Part shown: positions 33,670 through 41,389 of the stretch, piece after piece
Numbering within the stretch: the first letter of the stretch is position 1
How the letters are laid out: every line of letters begins with the position of its first letter
From: an uncultured Actinomycetes bacterium
GTDB taxonomy: Bacteria > Actinomycetota > CADDZG01 > WHSQ01
DNA length: 64,000 nucleotides
Direction of reading: 5' to 3'
Assembly (NCBI GenBank): GCA_937863385.1
Contig: CALMBW010000020.1
Span: forward strand, 1-64,000
Translations under genes and position numbers: made by a program
The notes under the pieces: model-generated
Seen by the model: only the letters and a program-made list of their open reading frames with translations
What the model was told of the DNA's origin: nothing
Databases searched by the model: none

Positions 33670-34062
33670 ATGGCGGAAGAAGCAGGAATTCATCACCTAC
33701 CTCGTAGGGACTTCCTTCGAGCGTCTTTACTTGTCGGGGGCTCGCTCGCAGGAATGTCCGTCGCCGCGAGAGGATCAGAGGCGGAAGACCCGAGCCACCT
33801 TGCCGGGCAAGTGAAGGAGACCGACGAGCGAGGTTTCACACTCCAGTTCCATTCTGGGCCTGCGAAGGGGCATCCCGCAGCGGGATTGCGAAACGCCACG
33901 AGCTTGGGCGGTCTCGCCCAGAAGATAGGCTCTCCTAAATGGCACAGCCCTTGGAGTCGGCTTTACGACACGGATCGGATTATGGCTATGGTTCGTCGTC
34001 CCGGTGGGATCGTTGCTCTCCGGCGCCCCTGCTTTTTCCGCCTTCATCTACGGTGCGTATAG
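33670..34062 (+). CDS. Tat-signal protein, possibly truncated (hypothetical)
   Basis: From ATG 33670 the frame encodes 130 residues starting with a twin-arginine signal (LPRRDFLRASLLVGGSLAGM). A short polar region containing VKETDERGFTLQFHSG, reminiscent of small beta-rich domains, follows. The C-terminal third (after about residue 95) has a composition unlike protein (MVRRPGGIVALRRPCFFRLHLRCV), and another frame becomes the better one there. The gene is probably the 5' part of a longer protein broken by a deletion. No family was recognised. Confidence 0.45.
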   Translation: MAEEAGIHHLPRRDFLRASLLVGGSLAGMSVAARGSEAEDPSHLAGQVKETDERGFTLQFHSGPAKGHPAAGLRNATSLGGLAQKIGSPKWHSPWSRLYDTDRIMAMVRRPGGIVALRRPCFFRLHLRCV

Positions 34063-34231
34063 CTTCACCCGCACCGCTTCAATATTATTGGTCATCCCCT
34101 TCGCCCAGAAATTTCCCACAACATTTCGGCACGGACGTTGGCTGACTGATCGAGTTGATACGGCCAGGCTCATTTCAGACCTGGGAGTCTTCGTTGTGGC
34201 TGGAATCTGGTTTGCATCTCTCGGGCGCTAG
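33929..34231 (+). pseudogene. C-terminal fragment of a membrane protein
   Basis: The frame from 33929 has no start codon at its head (the preceding codon is a stop; a GTG exists only at 34004). It reads as convincing membrane protein: TALGVGFTTRIGLWLWFVVP, LLSGAPAFSAFIYGAYSFTR, then ISDLGVFVVAGIWFASLGR to a stop. Three hydrophobic segments end with a loop containing HGRWLTDRVDTAR. The 5' part of the gene is missing, replaced by the Tat-signal frame, which suggests a fusion deletion. The family is not recognised with confidence. Confidence 0.5.
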
Positions 34232-34241
34232 GCCGAAGCTT

Positions 34242-34724
34242 TCATTCTTCCCATGACATATTCCAAGCGTATAGGACGCAATCCACTGCTCCTTTGCCAT
34301 GGAACGTACCCACCGCCCAAGGTGCCATCTCCTTGGATTCACGCTTGAGCGTGAAACGAAAGCCCCACACGTGCTCCGGAACGGATCCTCGTTCCCGGCT
34401 CAGCCTCAGTTTGCTGATAGTTATCACGTCGCCTTGTTGGTGACGGTTGCGGAAGTAGTCCATGAGGGTCGAACGATCGTCGGAGAGCGGATAGGGCCTT
34501 TCGACAGGTCCAACCTGATAGATCCCGAACGAGGACCCTTGGGCAAACAATTCGTCCAGAAGGTCGATGTCGCCGTCATTATGGGCGCGGACGAACGTCT
34601 TTACTATCTGCTTGGCATGCTTCCTGGAACAGTACTTCTGTTCCTCGGGCCCTTCCGAGGCTGAGGAGTGGCCAACGGCAACCAGCACCAAAGCGGTCAA
34701 GAAAGCAAGAATACGCGGGCCCAT
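34242..34724 (-). CDS. secreted SnoaL/NTF2-like protein (hypothetical)
   Basis: A 160-residue protein. A signal peptide (MGPRILAFLTALVLVAVG, cleavage probably after HSSAS) is followed by a domain of about 130 residues. That domain has the cone-like NTF2/SnoaL pattern: a first helix AKQIVKTFVRAHNDGDIDLLDELF, then strands ending in GTFHGKGAVDCVLYAWNM. Two cysteines (near 32 and 149) could form a disulfide. No catalytic residues can be assigned. It is the only seemingly intact gene inside the segment bounded by the two tRNA-Ala copies. Confidence 0.65.
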   Translation of the reverse strand: MGPRILAFLTALVLVAVGHSSASEGPEEQKYCSRKHAKQIVKTFVRAHNDGDIDLLDELFAQGSSFGIYQVGPVERPYPLSDDRSTLMDYFRNRHQQGDVITISKLRLSRERGSVPEHVWGFRFTLKRESKEMAPWAVGTFHGKGAVDCVLYAWNMSWEE

Positions 34725-35300
34725 AGAGGCTATCTTCGCCGACTCTTGCCAACCTTCCTCCCTAGTCTCCTAGTCGGCTTCTGCCCTCCCCTCGTGAAGA
34801 ATCGATACGGTTTAGTGCCTCCGGTGTCCGATTGAGCAGGAAGGTCAGCGGTGTCGACATCCTCTGCGCCGGGTCCGGCGGGGCTCCTAGTGAATTGAAG
34901 AGTGGAAAAGGAATCACGGGCCCTCCAGGCTTCCCCCTTGCTGAGATTGTGCCTTAGTCAACTAGCCCTTTTCGCACTAGTCAAGAGGCCTAGTGAGCCG
35001 GTCGCGGGCGTCGGAACGATGAAAGCGTTCCATTCGAGAACCCGATTATGCAAGGTGCTCGGGGGCGCGCTCGGAAAGATCTGTGGAGTGCTATCTGGTC
35101 AGCTCGAATCGGGTGCACATGACTCCACCCGTCATCTGGGTGAGGTCCCCCAGTTGCCCAGCCGGCCCCTAAAACCAGCCGGTGCTCCTGCGGTCGGACG
35201 CCACGGACGGACGCCTCGCGGTGTTGGGTTTTGTTGGGGGAAATCAACCCGGTGTGATCGAGCGCTTTGGAACAAAGCCCTCTGACCTGGGTTTTCTTGG
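34725..35300. other. gene-free right part of the tRNA-Ala-bounded segment
   Basis: These 576 bases show no convincing coding region; a plus-strand frame from 34902 has no ribosome-binding site and an implausible composition. The G-rich repeat related to 33410-33430 is at 35222-35240. The region probably contains debris of a former insertion. Confidence 0.6.
35222..35240 (+). repeat. G-rich direct repeat near right end of the segment
   Basis: TGTTGGGTTTTGTTGGGGG, partner of the repeat at 33410-33430. It lies about 60 bases from the 3' end of the intact tRNA-Ala gene. Confidence 0.4.
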
Positions 35301-35373
35301 TGGACCTGAGGAGAATCGAACTCCTGACCTCACCCGTGCGAGGGGTGCGCTCTACCAACTGAGCTACAGGCCC
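35301..35373 (-). tRNA. tRNA-Ala (anticodon CGC), copy 2, intact
   Basis: On the minus strand, GGGCCTG pairs with CAGGTCC (one G-T pair), discriminator A. The D arm is AGCTCAGTTGGTAGAGC, anticodon stem CACCC/GGGTG closes loop CTCGCAC (anticodon CGC), and the T arm CAGGAGTTCGATTCTCCTG is perfect. The next bases are CCA, so the CCA end is encoded here, in contrast to the other tRNA genes in the window. Confidence 0.95.
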
Positions 35374-35388
35374 GATGGAACAAGCAGT

Positions 35389-36045
35389 CTAGCCGGGCTC
35401 GGAGTTGGCGCCTTTCAGCAACTCGGCATGGTCCTTGATCGTGTCTCGCAGCGACGATTGGATCACCGACGTTGTGAAATCGCCCCGGGTGCGCTCGATG
35501 ATGCTGCGAGCGACGTCGGTCAGCCGGCGGAGGCCGAAGGTGATGCCGTCGGGATAGTCCATCGACACCAGCACGTTGTAGATGTCGTCCATCGAAGCGA
35601 GCATCGCTTCACAGCGCTCGAACTCCCCTCGGCGCAGGAGGTCCAGCAGGTGACGTCGCGCTTCGCCGACCGCCTCGGCCATGCCCTTGAGATAGGCCTG
35701 GGCGGAGACGCCTAGATCTTCGAAGGAGGGGAAGTCGTCCCCGGTGACCAGCGCTAACGTGATGCGGGCTTCGGCAACCTCTTTCTCCGCGTCATGTACG
35801 AAGCCTGCGTGAAGCATGTCCGGGTGTCCCGCCAATGCCGACCTGGCCTCATCGAGTTTTCTCTGCGCCTCGGAAACGAGTGCAGTTCCCTCATCGAGCT
35901 CCAAGCGATGCAGCGCGCGTATCGCGTTGCCACAGGCGCGGATCGCACTACGACTGCTCGCAAGTCCACGCTCACGAGCCTCCGTCTTGGAATCGAGGAT
36001 GCCTCGTAATTCGTCTGACAGACGGGACAGGTCCATGGCGCCCAC
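35389..36045 (-). CDS. translin family protein
   Basis: A 218-residue all-helical protein resembling the prokaryotic translin group (COG2178-like). The N-terminal half has basic helices (SKTEARERGLASSRSAIRAC). The translin signature is in the second half: SAQAYLKGMAEAVGEARRHL corresponds to the conserved YLxGxxDxxGELxR, and DDIYNVLVSMDYPDG, GLRRLTDVARSIIERTRGD follow. In eukaryotes translin binds single-stranded nucleic acids and, with TRAX, forms the C3PO RNase. The TRAX catalytic acidic residues cannot be assigned safely here. Such proteins are common in archaea but sparse in bacteria. It starts close to the intact tRNA-Ala gene. Confidence 0.75.
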   Translation of the reverse strand: MGAMDLSRLSDELRGILDSKTEARERGLASSRSAIRACGNAIRALHRLELDEGTALVSEAQRKLDEARSALAGHPDMLHAGFVHDAEKEVAEARITLALVTGDDFPSFEDLGVSAQAYLKGMAEAVGEARRHLLDLLRRGEFERCEAMLASMDDIYNVLVSMDYPDGITFGLRRLTDVARSIIERTRGDFTTSVIQSSLRDTIKDHAELLKGANSEPG

Positions 36046-36081
36046 CCTATAAGAGGGCTTCGAGGGCGAAGGTCCGCGACG

Positions 36082-36573
36082 CTAGCTACGCCAACCTCCG
36101 GATGCCCTGACCGGTTCGTTGAAGACGACCGGCTGAATCTCGGGGCTTTCGTGAGAGATCGGCCGGACCTTCTCGAGCCGTTCCTCACGTTGGCGTTTGG
36201 TGCCCAAGAGAACGACAACGTAGGAGAAGAGAACGCCCCAGAGCACGAACGAAACGGTTACGGCCGACCCCCTCATGACGACGGCTACAGGCAGCGATAA
36301 AAGCGATGACAACAGCAAGATGGATAGAGCTCGCCTCCGGCGAGCCTGGCTGCGCTTGAAAGCGTCCGATCGAGCTCGTTGCTGCGCGCCGGGCACGATC
36401 ACCCATCGACCCTGCGACCTGCTCTTTGGAGGGGCGGAGGGAGCGATCATCTTCATCCCCTTGCGGAACCGTTCTGCAGCCGGAAGAGGAGCCGTTTGTC
36501 GAGCCCGGATCGCTGCCGGAACGAATACGGCGATCCAAGCGACGCCCAAGATGGCCAGGAACCAGATGGTCAA
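36082..36573 (-). CDS. membrane protein of unknown function
   Basis: A 163-residue protein with one N-terminal helix (MTIWFLAILGVAWIAVFVPAA) and two further hydrophobic segments (about 88-103 and 108-125), separated by a basic region (QQRARSDAFKRSQARRRRA). The tail is polar. This layout, an N-terminal anchor, a cytoplasmic basic loop and a hairpin, occurs in poorly characterised actinobacterial proteins near division genes, but I cannot name the family. It is divergent from the aminopeptidase gene. Confidence 0.6.
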   Translation of the reverse strand: MTIWFLAILGVAWIAVFVPAAIRARQTAPLPAAERFRKGMKMIAPSAPPKSRSQGRWVIVPGAQQRARSDAFKRSQARRRRALSILLLSSLLSLPVAVVMRGSAVTVSFVLWGVLFSYVVVLLGTKRQREERLEKVRPISHESPEIQPVVFNEPVRASGGWRS

Positions 36574-36714
36574 ACCGCGTTTCCCCGTTTAACAACAATC
36601 ACGCGAGTCACGCTAACCCCACGATTCCCTAACAACCGGTATTTCGCGACCATTTCCTAGGCGATGCAGGCTCGTTCGGACACCGGCCAGACCAAGGACA
36701 GATATAAGAGGTGG

Positions 36715-38160
36715 ATGCCCCAACCCATCCAGTCGGCCGTCGAACGGAACCGAGCACTCGAGGAAGCAGAGGTGATCGTCGCCGGTGTTTTCATGAGCGA
36801 CGACGGTCCCCAGGCAGCGACGAAAGACGAGCGTGTACGTCAAGCTCTTAGGTCGGCTGCGGCAACGGGTTACCGCGGTGCGCTTGGTGAGGTCTTGATC
36901 CTCGCCGACGAAGACTCATCCCCGCACCTGATCGCGTTCACCGGCCTGGGAACGAGTGACAAGGTCAATCACAACGTCGTGTGCAGCGCGGCCGCAGCCG
37001 CTATCAAGAAGCTGCCGCGGGCGTCGGCCATCGCATCGGTCCTGCATGACTCCTTCGACGGCGATCCGTCCCCCGCCGTCGAGGGTTACTCCCTCGGTTC
37101 CTATCGCTTCACCAGATACAAGAGCGACAAGAGCAAAGATGTCGAGCGTCGCATCCTGCATGTCGAGGCGGATCCAGATGCCGTCGACCCCGCCGTCGCC
37201 CGCTCCGCCGCGGTGTGGTTGGCACGCGACCTGATCAACGAACCCGCATCCGTTCTAACGCCGGCGGCGTTGGGCGATCGGGCACGCCAGGCAGCCGCTT
37301 CCAGCGGGCTCTCATGCCAGGTTTACGACGAGAAGTGGTTACGAGAGCAGGGCTTCGGCGGGGTGATGGCGACGGCATCCGGATCGAGTTTGCCACCGCG
37401 CTTCATCCACCTGACTTACGAGCCCAGCGGTAAGCCCACCAGCCGCATCGCGCTGGTGGGTAAAGGAGTGACGTTTGACTCGGGAGGTCTTTCGCTGAAA
37501 CCCGCGGCCTCCATGGAGCTGATGAAAACCGATATGGCAGGAGCCGCTGTCGTGATCGCAGTCATGAGCGCACTCTCCCACTTCGAGGCAACCGCTCGGG
37601 TCGACGCCTACATCCCTTGTGCCGAAAACATGACCGGAGGTTCTGCCATGCGTCCCGGTGATGTGATCGTTCACTACGGGGGCCGGACGACTGAGGTCAC
37701 GAACACCGACGCAGAAGGCCGTTTGATTCTGGCCGACGCACTTGCCTGGGCATCGGAGACCGCGCCCGATGCTCTGGTCGACGTCGCAACACTTACGGGA
37801 TCCATGACCGTGGCGCTCGGCAAGAAAGCCAGCGGCCTCTTCTCTTCGTCTGATGATCTGCGAACCGAGATCCTCGACGCTGCGGGATCCGCCGGTGAAC
37901 GGGTGTGGCCCTTCCCGCTCTATGACGACTATCTAAGCGAGCTCGACTCCGATATCGCGGACGCGAAGAACTCGGGCGCCCGCTGGGGTGGTGCCATCAT
38001 CGCTGCGGTTTACCTGAAGCAGTTCGTGGGCGCGGAGATCCCTTGGGCTCATCTAGACATCGCAGGCACCGGTCGGTCCGAGCGCGACTACCTCGAGATA
38101 TCGCGCGGGGGAACTGGAACACCCGTCCGTACTCTCCTTTCGTGGGTGCTAGGCCGATGA
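36715..38160 (+). CDS. pepA: leucyl aminopeptidase (M17)
   Basis: A 481-residue cytosolic M17 aminopeptidase. The N-terminal macro-like domain carries no catalytic residues. The C-terminal catalytic domain has the metal and catalytic segments GKGVTFDSGGLSLKPAASME, LMKTDMAGAAVVIAVM and the hallmark NTDAEGRLILADAL, plus VATLTGSMTVALG. ATG 36715 is preferred because AGAGGTGG precedes it; an ATG at 36664 would add 17 residues without similarity. It overlaps the following small membrane protein gene by four bases. Confidence 0.94.
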   Translation: MPQPIQSAVERNRALEEAEVIVAGVFMSDDGPQAATKDERVRQALRSAAATGYRGALGEVLILADEDSSPHLIAFTGLGTSDKVNHNVVCSAAAAAIKKLPRASAIASVLHDSFDGDPSPAVEGYSLGSYRFTRYKSDKSKDVERRILHVEADPDAVDPAVARSAAVWLARDLINEPASVLTPAALGDRARQAAASSGLSCQVYDEKWLREQGFGGVMATASGSSLPPRFIHLTYEPSGKPTSRIALVGKGVTFDSGGLSLKPAASMELMKTDMAGAAVVIAVMSALSHFEATARVDAYIPCAENMTGGSAMRPGDVIVHYGGRTTEVTNTDAEGRLILADALAWASETAPDALVDVATLTGSMTVALGKKASGLFSSSDDLRTEILDAAGSAGERVWPFPLYDDYLSELDSDIADAKNSGARWGGAIIAAVYLKQFVGAEIPWAHLDIAGTGRSERDYLEISRGGTGTPVRTLLSWVLGR

Positions 38161-38444
38161 CAGACAACGACGTGGTCCCTCTGGGCACTCAGCCTCCAGT
38201 GGAGGCACCTCCGCCCGTGACTCGTCCGGGGCGCTTGCATGGGTCATCGATCGCAGGGATGGCCGCCAGCGCTCTGTTGGGGATCGTGGCGACGTACACC
38301 TACGTCACCGTGAATCTCACGGGCACACCCCGGCGAGCTGTGATCGCGGCCCTTCTATTCGCGGTGGCGGGATTCGTCGTCTCCTCGGCGGTGGCAGTCT
38401 TCTCCGCTGCGCGCGATACCTATCCGTCCCGGCGTGACACCTAA
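38157..38444 (+). CDS. small two-helix membrane protein (hypothetical)
   Basis: A 95-residue protein. ATG 38157 overlaps the aminopeptidase stop (ATGA). A proline-rich cytoplasmic N-terminus (residues 1-30) is followed by two transmembrane helices (about 33-52 and 62-83) and a short tail with basic residues. No family recognised. Tight coupling to pepA supports expression. Confidence 0.65.
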   Translation: MTDNDVVPLGTQPPVEAPPPVTRPGRLHGSSIAGMAASALLGIVATYTYVTVNLTGTPRRAVIAALLFAVAGFVVSSAVAVFSAARDTYPSRRDT

Positions 38445-38475
38445 GGGCCCTAAGCGGACGCGTAGACTCGTCGGC

Positions 38476-38679
38476 ATGGAGCTAGAAGGACATCCAACCC
38501 ACGATCTGATCGAGGAACTGCAGCGTCGTGGTGCTCTTCGGCTCGAAGGCAGCACCGCAGGACCGGATCCAGAAACATTGAGGTTCGTCCACGAGCGTGC
38601 CGGGGACATCCCCGGAGCGTGGCTGTTCTTGCCTTCGCAGGTTTACGCCACCGGATTCGACGAGTTACCCCCTCAATGA
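38476..38679 (+). CDS. small hypothetical protein
   Basis: A 67-residue soluble protein, MELEGHPTHDLIEELQRRG at the start and GDIPGAWLFLPSQVYATGF near the end. Its stop overlaps the flavin reductase start (ATGA), so it is probably cotranslated with it. It resembles short unnamed actinobacterial proteins, but I cannot assign a function. Confidence 0.6.
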   Translation: MELEGHPTHDLIEELQRRGALRLEGSTAGPDPETLRFVHERAGDIPGAWLFLPSQVYATGFDELPPQ

Positions 38680-39146
38680 CGGTTGCGTCCGAAAAACTCC
38701 GTCGCACAGCCCGGTTGTATGCGGGTGGGGTAACGGTCGTGACAGTCGTAGCTCCCGATGGAGCGCACGGCATGACGGCTTCGTCGTTCGCCGTGGTTTC
38801 GCTGGATCCACCTTTGATCCTGGTGTCCCTCGAGGAAACTTCTCGGACGAGGTCCCTGATCCTCGAGCGCGAGCGATTCGCGGTGAACATCCTGCGTGAA
38901 ACGCAAGAATCCATCGCCAAGAGTTTCAGCGTGTCGGGGCGTAAGGAGTTCGATACGATCCCGCATCGTCTCGACGAAGATGGGGCTCCATTGCTTACCG
39001 ATGCCCTGGCGCATCTCAGTTGCAAGACCACAGAGGTCATCGAAGCCGGCGACCATGACCTCTTCGTCGCAGAGGTGATCGCCACAGAAGCATTCGAAGG
39101 ATCTCCGCTCCTCTACTTCGATCGCGGCTATCACCGGCTGAAGTGA
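38676..39146 (+). CDS. flavin reductase family protein (FMN-binding)
   Basis: A 156-residue split-barrel flavoprotein. Typical features are RRTARLYAGGVTVVTVV at the N-terminus, HGMTASSFAVVSLDPPLILVSL around the FMN phosphate site (T-A-S-S-F), RFAVNILRETQE and FDRGYHRL at the C-terminus. Such enzymes reduce FMN or FAD with NAD(P)H for a partner monooxygenase; no partner gene is next to it. ATG 38676 overlaps the stop of the previous small gene. Confidence 0.9.
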   Translation: MTVASEKLRRTARLYAGGVTVVTVVAPDGAHGMTASSFAVVSLDPPLILVSLEETSRTRSLILERERFAVNILRETQESIAKSFSVSGRKEFDTIPHRLDEDGAPLLTDALAHLSCKTTEVIEAGDHDLFVAEVIATEAFEGSPLLYFDRGYHRLK

Positions 39147-39158
39147 CCTGCGCGCCTC

Positions 39159-39500
39159 TCAGCCGAGGGTCAACCGAGTGCCCTTGGTGACGCTTGCCGC
39201 CACACCCGCAGGTAGCTCGATCGCGTAACGCGCCCTCGGGGCGATGCGGCTGATCCGGCCGGGCTTCATCCTGACGATGACGTGCAAGACCTCCCACTCG
39301 GCCGAACAGAACAGGACGTCGATCTCGAAACGCATCCCGAAGGTATGGACCTGTTTCGCCCGGGGAAAGATCAAGGCGCCGATGTCCGAAGGAAAGGAAC
39401 CACGACCGAGCAAGCCCTTGGTCCGAGCGGCTAGAGAAGAAGCCCAACGGACGTTGGTTGCAAGGACGTCTCCCGCTTCAGTGGTCAGGGTTGTCGGCAC
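39159..39500 (-). CDS. DUF192 family protein
   Basis: A protein of about 113 residues of the DUF192 family. Core motifs: RTKGLLGRGSFPSDIGALIF, KQVHTFGMRFEIDVLFCSA and ARYAIELPAGVAASVTKGTRL. The family folds as a small beta-barrel; function is unknown. The GTG at 39500 was taken as start because it sits just before the first conserved strand; the frame is open farther but without similarity. It converges with the flavin reductase gene. Confidence 0.85.
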   Translation of the reverse strand: MPTTLTTEAGDVLATNVRWASSLAARTKGLLGRGSFPSDIGALIFPRAKQVHTFGMRFEIDVLFCSAEWEVLHVIVRMKPGRISRIAPRARYAIELPAGVAASVTKGTRLTLG

Positions 39501-39567
39501 GTGGAGTAGGTTACGTGCCGCCGTGAAAACGGCTGTGATGAGACTGGCGATCCGGAGGTGGCTCGAC

Positions 39568-39723
39568 GTGCAGAAGTGGGAGTACGCGACCGTTCCTTTG
39601 ATCTCGCACGCCCTGCAGGAGATCCTCAATCAGTGGGGCGAAGAGGGCTGGGAGCTGGTTCAAGTGATGGAGAGTTCAGCTACAGGCACGACTGCTTACC
39701 TCAAGCGTCCGAAGCAGGCCTAA
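39568..39723 (+). CDS. DUF4177-like small protein
   Basis: A 51-residue protein starting with GTG at 39568, with GGAGGTGG eight bases upstream. The sequence VQKWEYATVPLI, then LQEILNQWGEEGWELVQV and TAYLKRP matches the small DUF4177-type fold (W-E-Y at the start, G-x-E-G-W-E-L-V in the middle). Function unknown. Its last 23 bases overlap the convergent end of moaC. Confidence 0.75.
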   Translation: MQKWEYATVPLISHALQEILNQWGEEGWELVQVMESSATGTTAYLKRPKQA

Positions 39724-40168
39724 CCCACTCCCCCGACCGGCCCCCCGATTTCGCTTCCAGGCGAACATCGGTTATCTCAACGCCGCGCTCTATCCCTTTG
39801 ACCATGTCGTAGATGGTCAGGGCAGCCGTCGTCGCAGCCACCAGAGCTTCCATCTCTACTCCGGTCCTCTCGGCCGTACGGACCGTGGCCCGGACCTCGA
39901 CCCCCCGCTCCACAACTTCCGTTAGCACCTCCACGCCACCGATCGCGATGGGGTGGCACAGGGGAATGATGTCCGAGGTCTTCTTGGCCGCCATGATCCC
40001 AGCTATACGAGCTACTTCTAAAGCGTCGCCCTTCTGAAGCTTGCCCTCCGATACCACCGAACGTGTCTGCTGCGACATCACGACGACGCAACTTGCCGTT
40101 GCCTCACGCTTCGTCACGTCCTTGGCTGTCACGTCTACCATCCGGGCTTCGGATTCAGGATGGGTCAT
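39701..40168 (-). CDS. moaC: cyclic pyranopterin monophosphate synthase
   Basis: A 155-residue MoaC, second enzyme of molybdenum cofactor biosynthesis. Conserved elements: MVDVTAKDVTKREATAS, the active-site segment AAKKTSDIIPLCHPIAI (lysine and histidine), TAERTGVEMEALVAATTAALTIYDM and VKGIERGVEI. It overlaps moeA by 14 bases. Only moaC and moeA of the pathway are in this window; moaA and moaE must be elsewhere. Confidence 0.95.
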   Translation of the reverse strand: MTHPESEARMVDVTAKDVTKREATASCVVVMSQQTRSVVSEGKLQKGDALEVARIAGIMAAKKTSDIIPLCHPIAIGGVEVLTEVVERGVEVRATVRTAERTGVEMEALVAATTAALTIYDMVKGIERGVEITDVRLEAKSGGRSGEWVRPASDA

Positions 40169-41387
40169 CGAGTACCTCCGGGAATCTCCACACTTCTACG
40201 TCCACGATGTCACCCATCTGCAGCTGCGTTTCGTGGGCATAGAACCTGGCCAACCCGTCGCATCCGATCAAGCTCGATTGGATGTGCGAGCCCTGGCCAC
40301 CCGTGGGCGACGCAAACATCTCGCCATCCAGATACTCGAGGCGTACGCGCACGAAGTGCAAACGACCCGGCGACTTCTCAAGAGGATCGGTAAGCCGCGC
40401 CTTGACGATAGGCCTGAGCAATCCCCTGCACCCTCGCATCTTGCGGATAGCAGGGCGCACGAACTGTTCGAACGACACATGGATGGATACGGGATTGCCC
40501 GGCAGACCCAAAAATGGGATCTCACCGATGGCTCCCAGCACGACAGGCTTTCCCGGTTGCATCGCGACCTTCCACATGTCGATGCGGCCGAGCCGCTCCA
40601 ACGCTGGCTTCACGAAGTCGTACTTCCCCACAGCAACTCCGCCCGACGAGACCACGATGTCCGCCCGAACAGATGCAGCTTCGAACGTCTGACAAGTTGC
40701 TTCAAGGTCGTCGGCCACCGCCCGATAGACCAAGGGTGCGCCTCCGGCTTCTCGCACCAGGCTCCCCAACGCAACCGAGTTGGAGTCCCTGATCTGACCC
40801 GGCCCGGGAGCGTCTTCGGGTGCAACGAGCTCGTCTCCGGTCACCACGATCGCTACACGTGGTGGGCGATGAACGGTTACCGGCGAGAACCCCATCGACG
40901 CGAGAAGGGCAAGTTCCCCGGCCCCAAGCTCCGTTCCCCTACAGACCAGCAGATCTCCCTGCTTCAGGTCATCGCCGGCCGGACGAACGTGACGACCGAG
41001 CTCGACCGCGGCTTCGATCTCCACGAACGAGTCGTCGGACCTGGTTTGCTCCACCGGGACGATGGCATCCGCGCCCTGCGGCACGGGAGCACCCGTCATG
41101 ATGCGTGCTGCCGACCCCGGTCCCACGACGACATCGCCTGGCTCGCCAGCCCTCACCTCGCCCACGATCCTCAGTCGGTGAGGGTGGCCGGGAGTCGCTC
41201 CCTTGGTATCGGAAGCGATAACGGCATACCCATCCATCGCCGAGTTATCGAAGGGAGGAAGAGCATGCGGCGCATGCAGATCCTCTGCAAGCGCAGCTCC
41301 GATCGCCTCAGCGATCGGAAGCTTGATGGTGTCGAGAGTTCGGACCGCTCCAAGCACCCTCGCCCGAGCCTCGGTCACGCTCAGCAT
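40155..41387 (-). CDS. moeA: molybdopterin molybdenumtransferase
   Basis: A 410-residue MoeA that inserts molybdate into adenylated molybdopterin. Signatures: LPPFDNSAMDGYAV near residue 60, GSAARIMTGAPVPQGADAIVP, GSVAVGKYDFVKPAL-type region (here SSGGVAVGKYDFVK), and FLGLPGNPVSIHVSFEQFVRP. The four-domain length is normal. It lies two bases after galU and overlaps moaC, so galU-moeA-moaC form one unit. Confidence 0.95.
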   Translation of the reverse strand: MLSVTEARARVLGAVRTLDTIKLPIAEAIGAALAEDLHAPHALPPFDNSAMDGYAVIASDTKGATPGHPHRLRIVGEVRAGEPGDVVVGPGSAARIMTGAPVPQGADAIVPVEQTRSDDSFVEIEAAVELGRHVRPAGDDLKQGDLLVCRGTELGAGELALLASMGFSPVTVHRPPRVAIVVTGDELVAPEDAPGPGQIRDSNSVALGSLVREAGGAPLVYRAVADDLEATCQTFEAASVRADIVVSSGGVAVGKYDFVKPALERLGRIDMWKVAMQPGKPVVLGAIGEIPFLGLPGNPVSIHVSFEQFVRPAIRKMRGCRGLLRPIVKARLTDPLEKSPGRLHFVRVRLEYLDGEMFASPTGGQGSHIQSSLIGCDGLARFYAHETQLQMGDIVDVEVWRFPEVLDDPS

Positions 41388-41389
41388 CG

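Noticed and set aside
34902-35285. 127-residue plus-strand frame in the tRNA-bounded segment
   Set aside because: No ribosome-binding site, no similarity and biased composition; considered non-coding debris.
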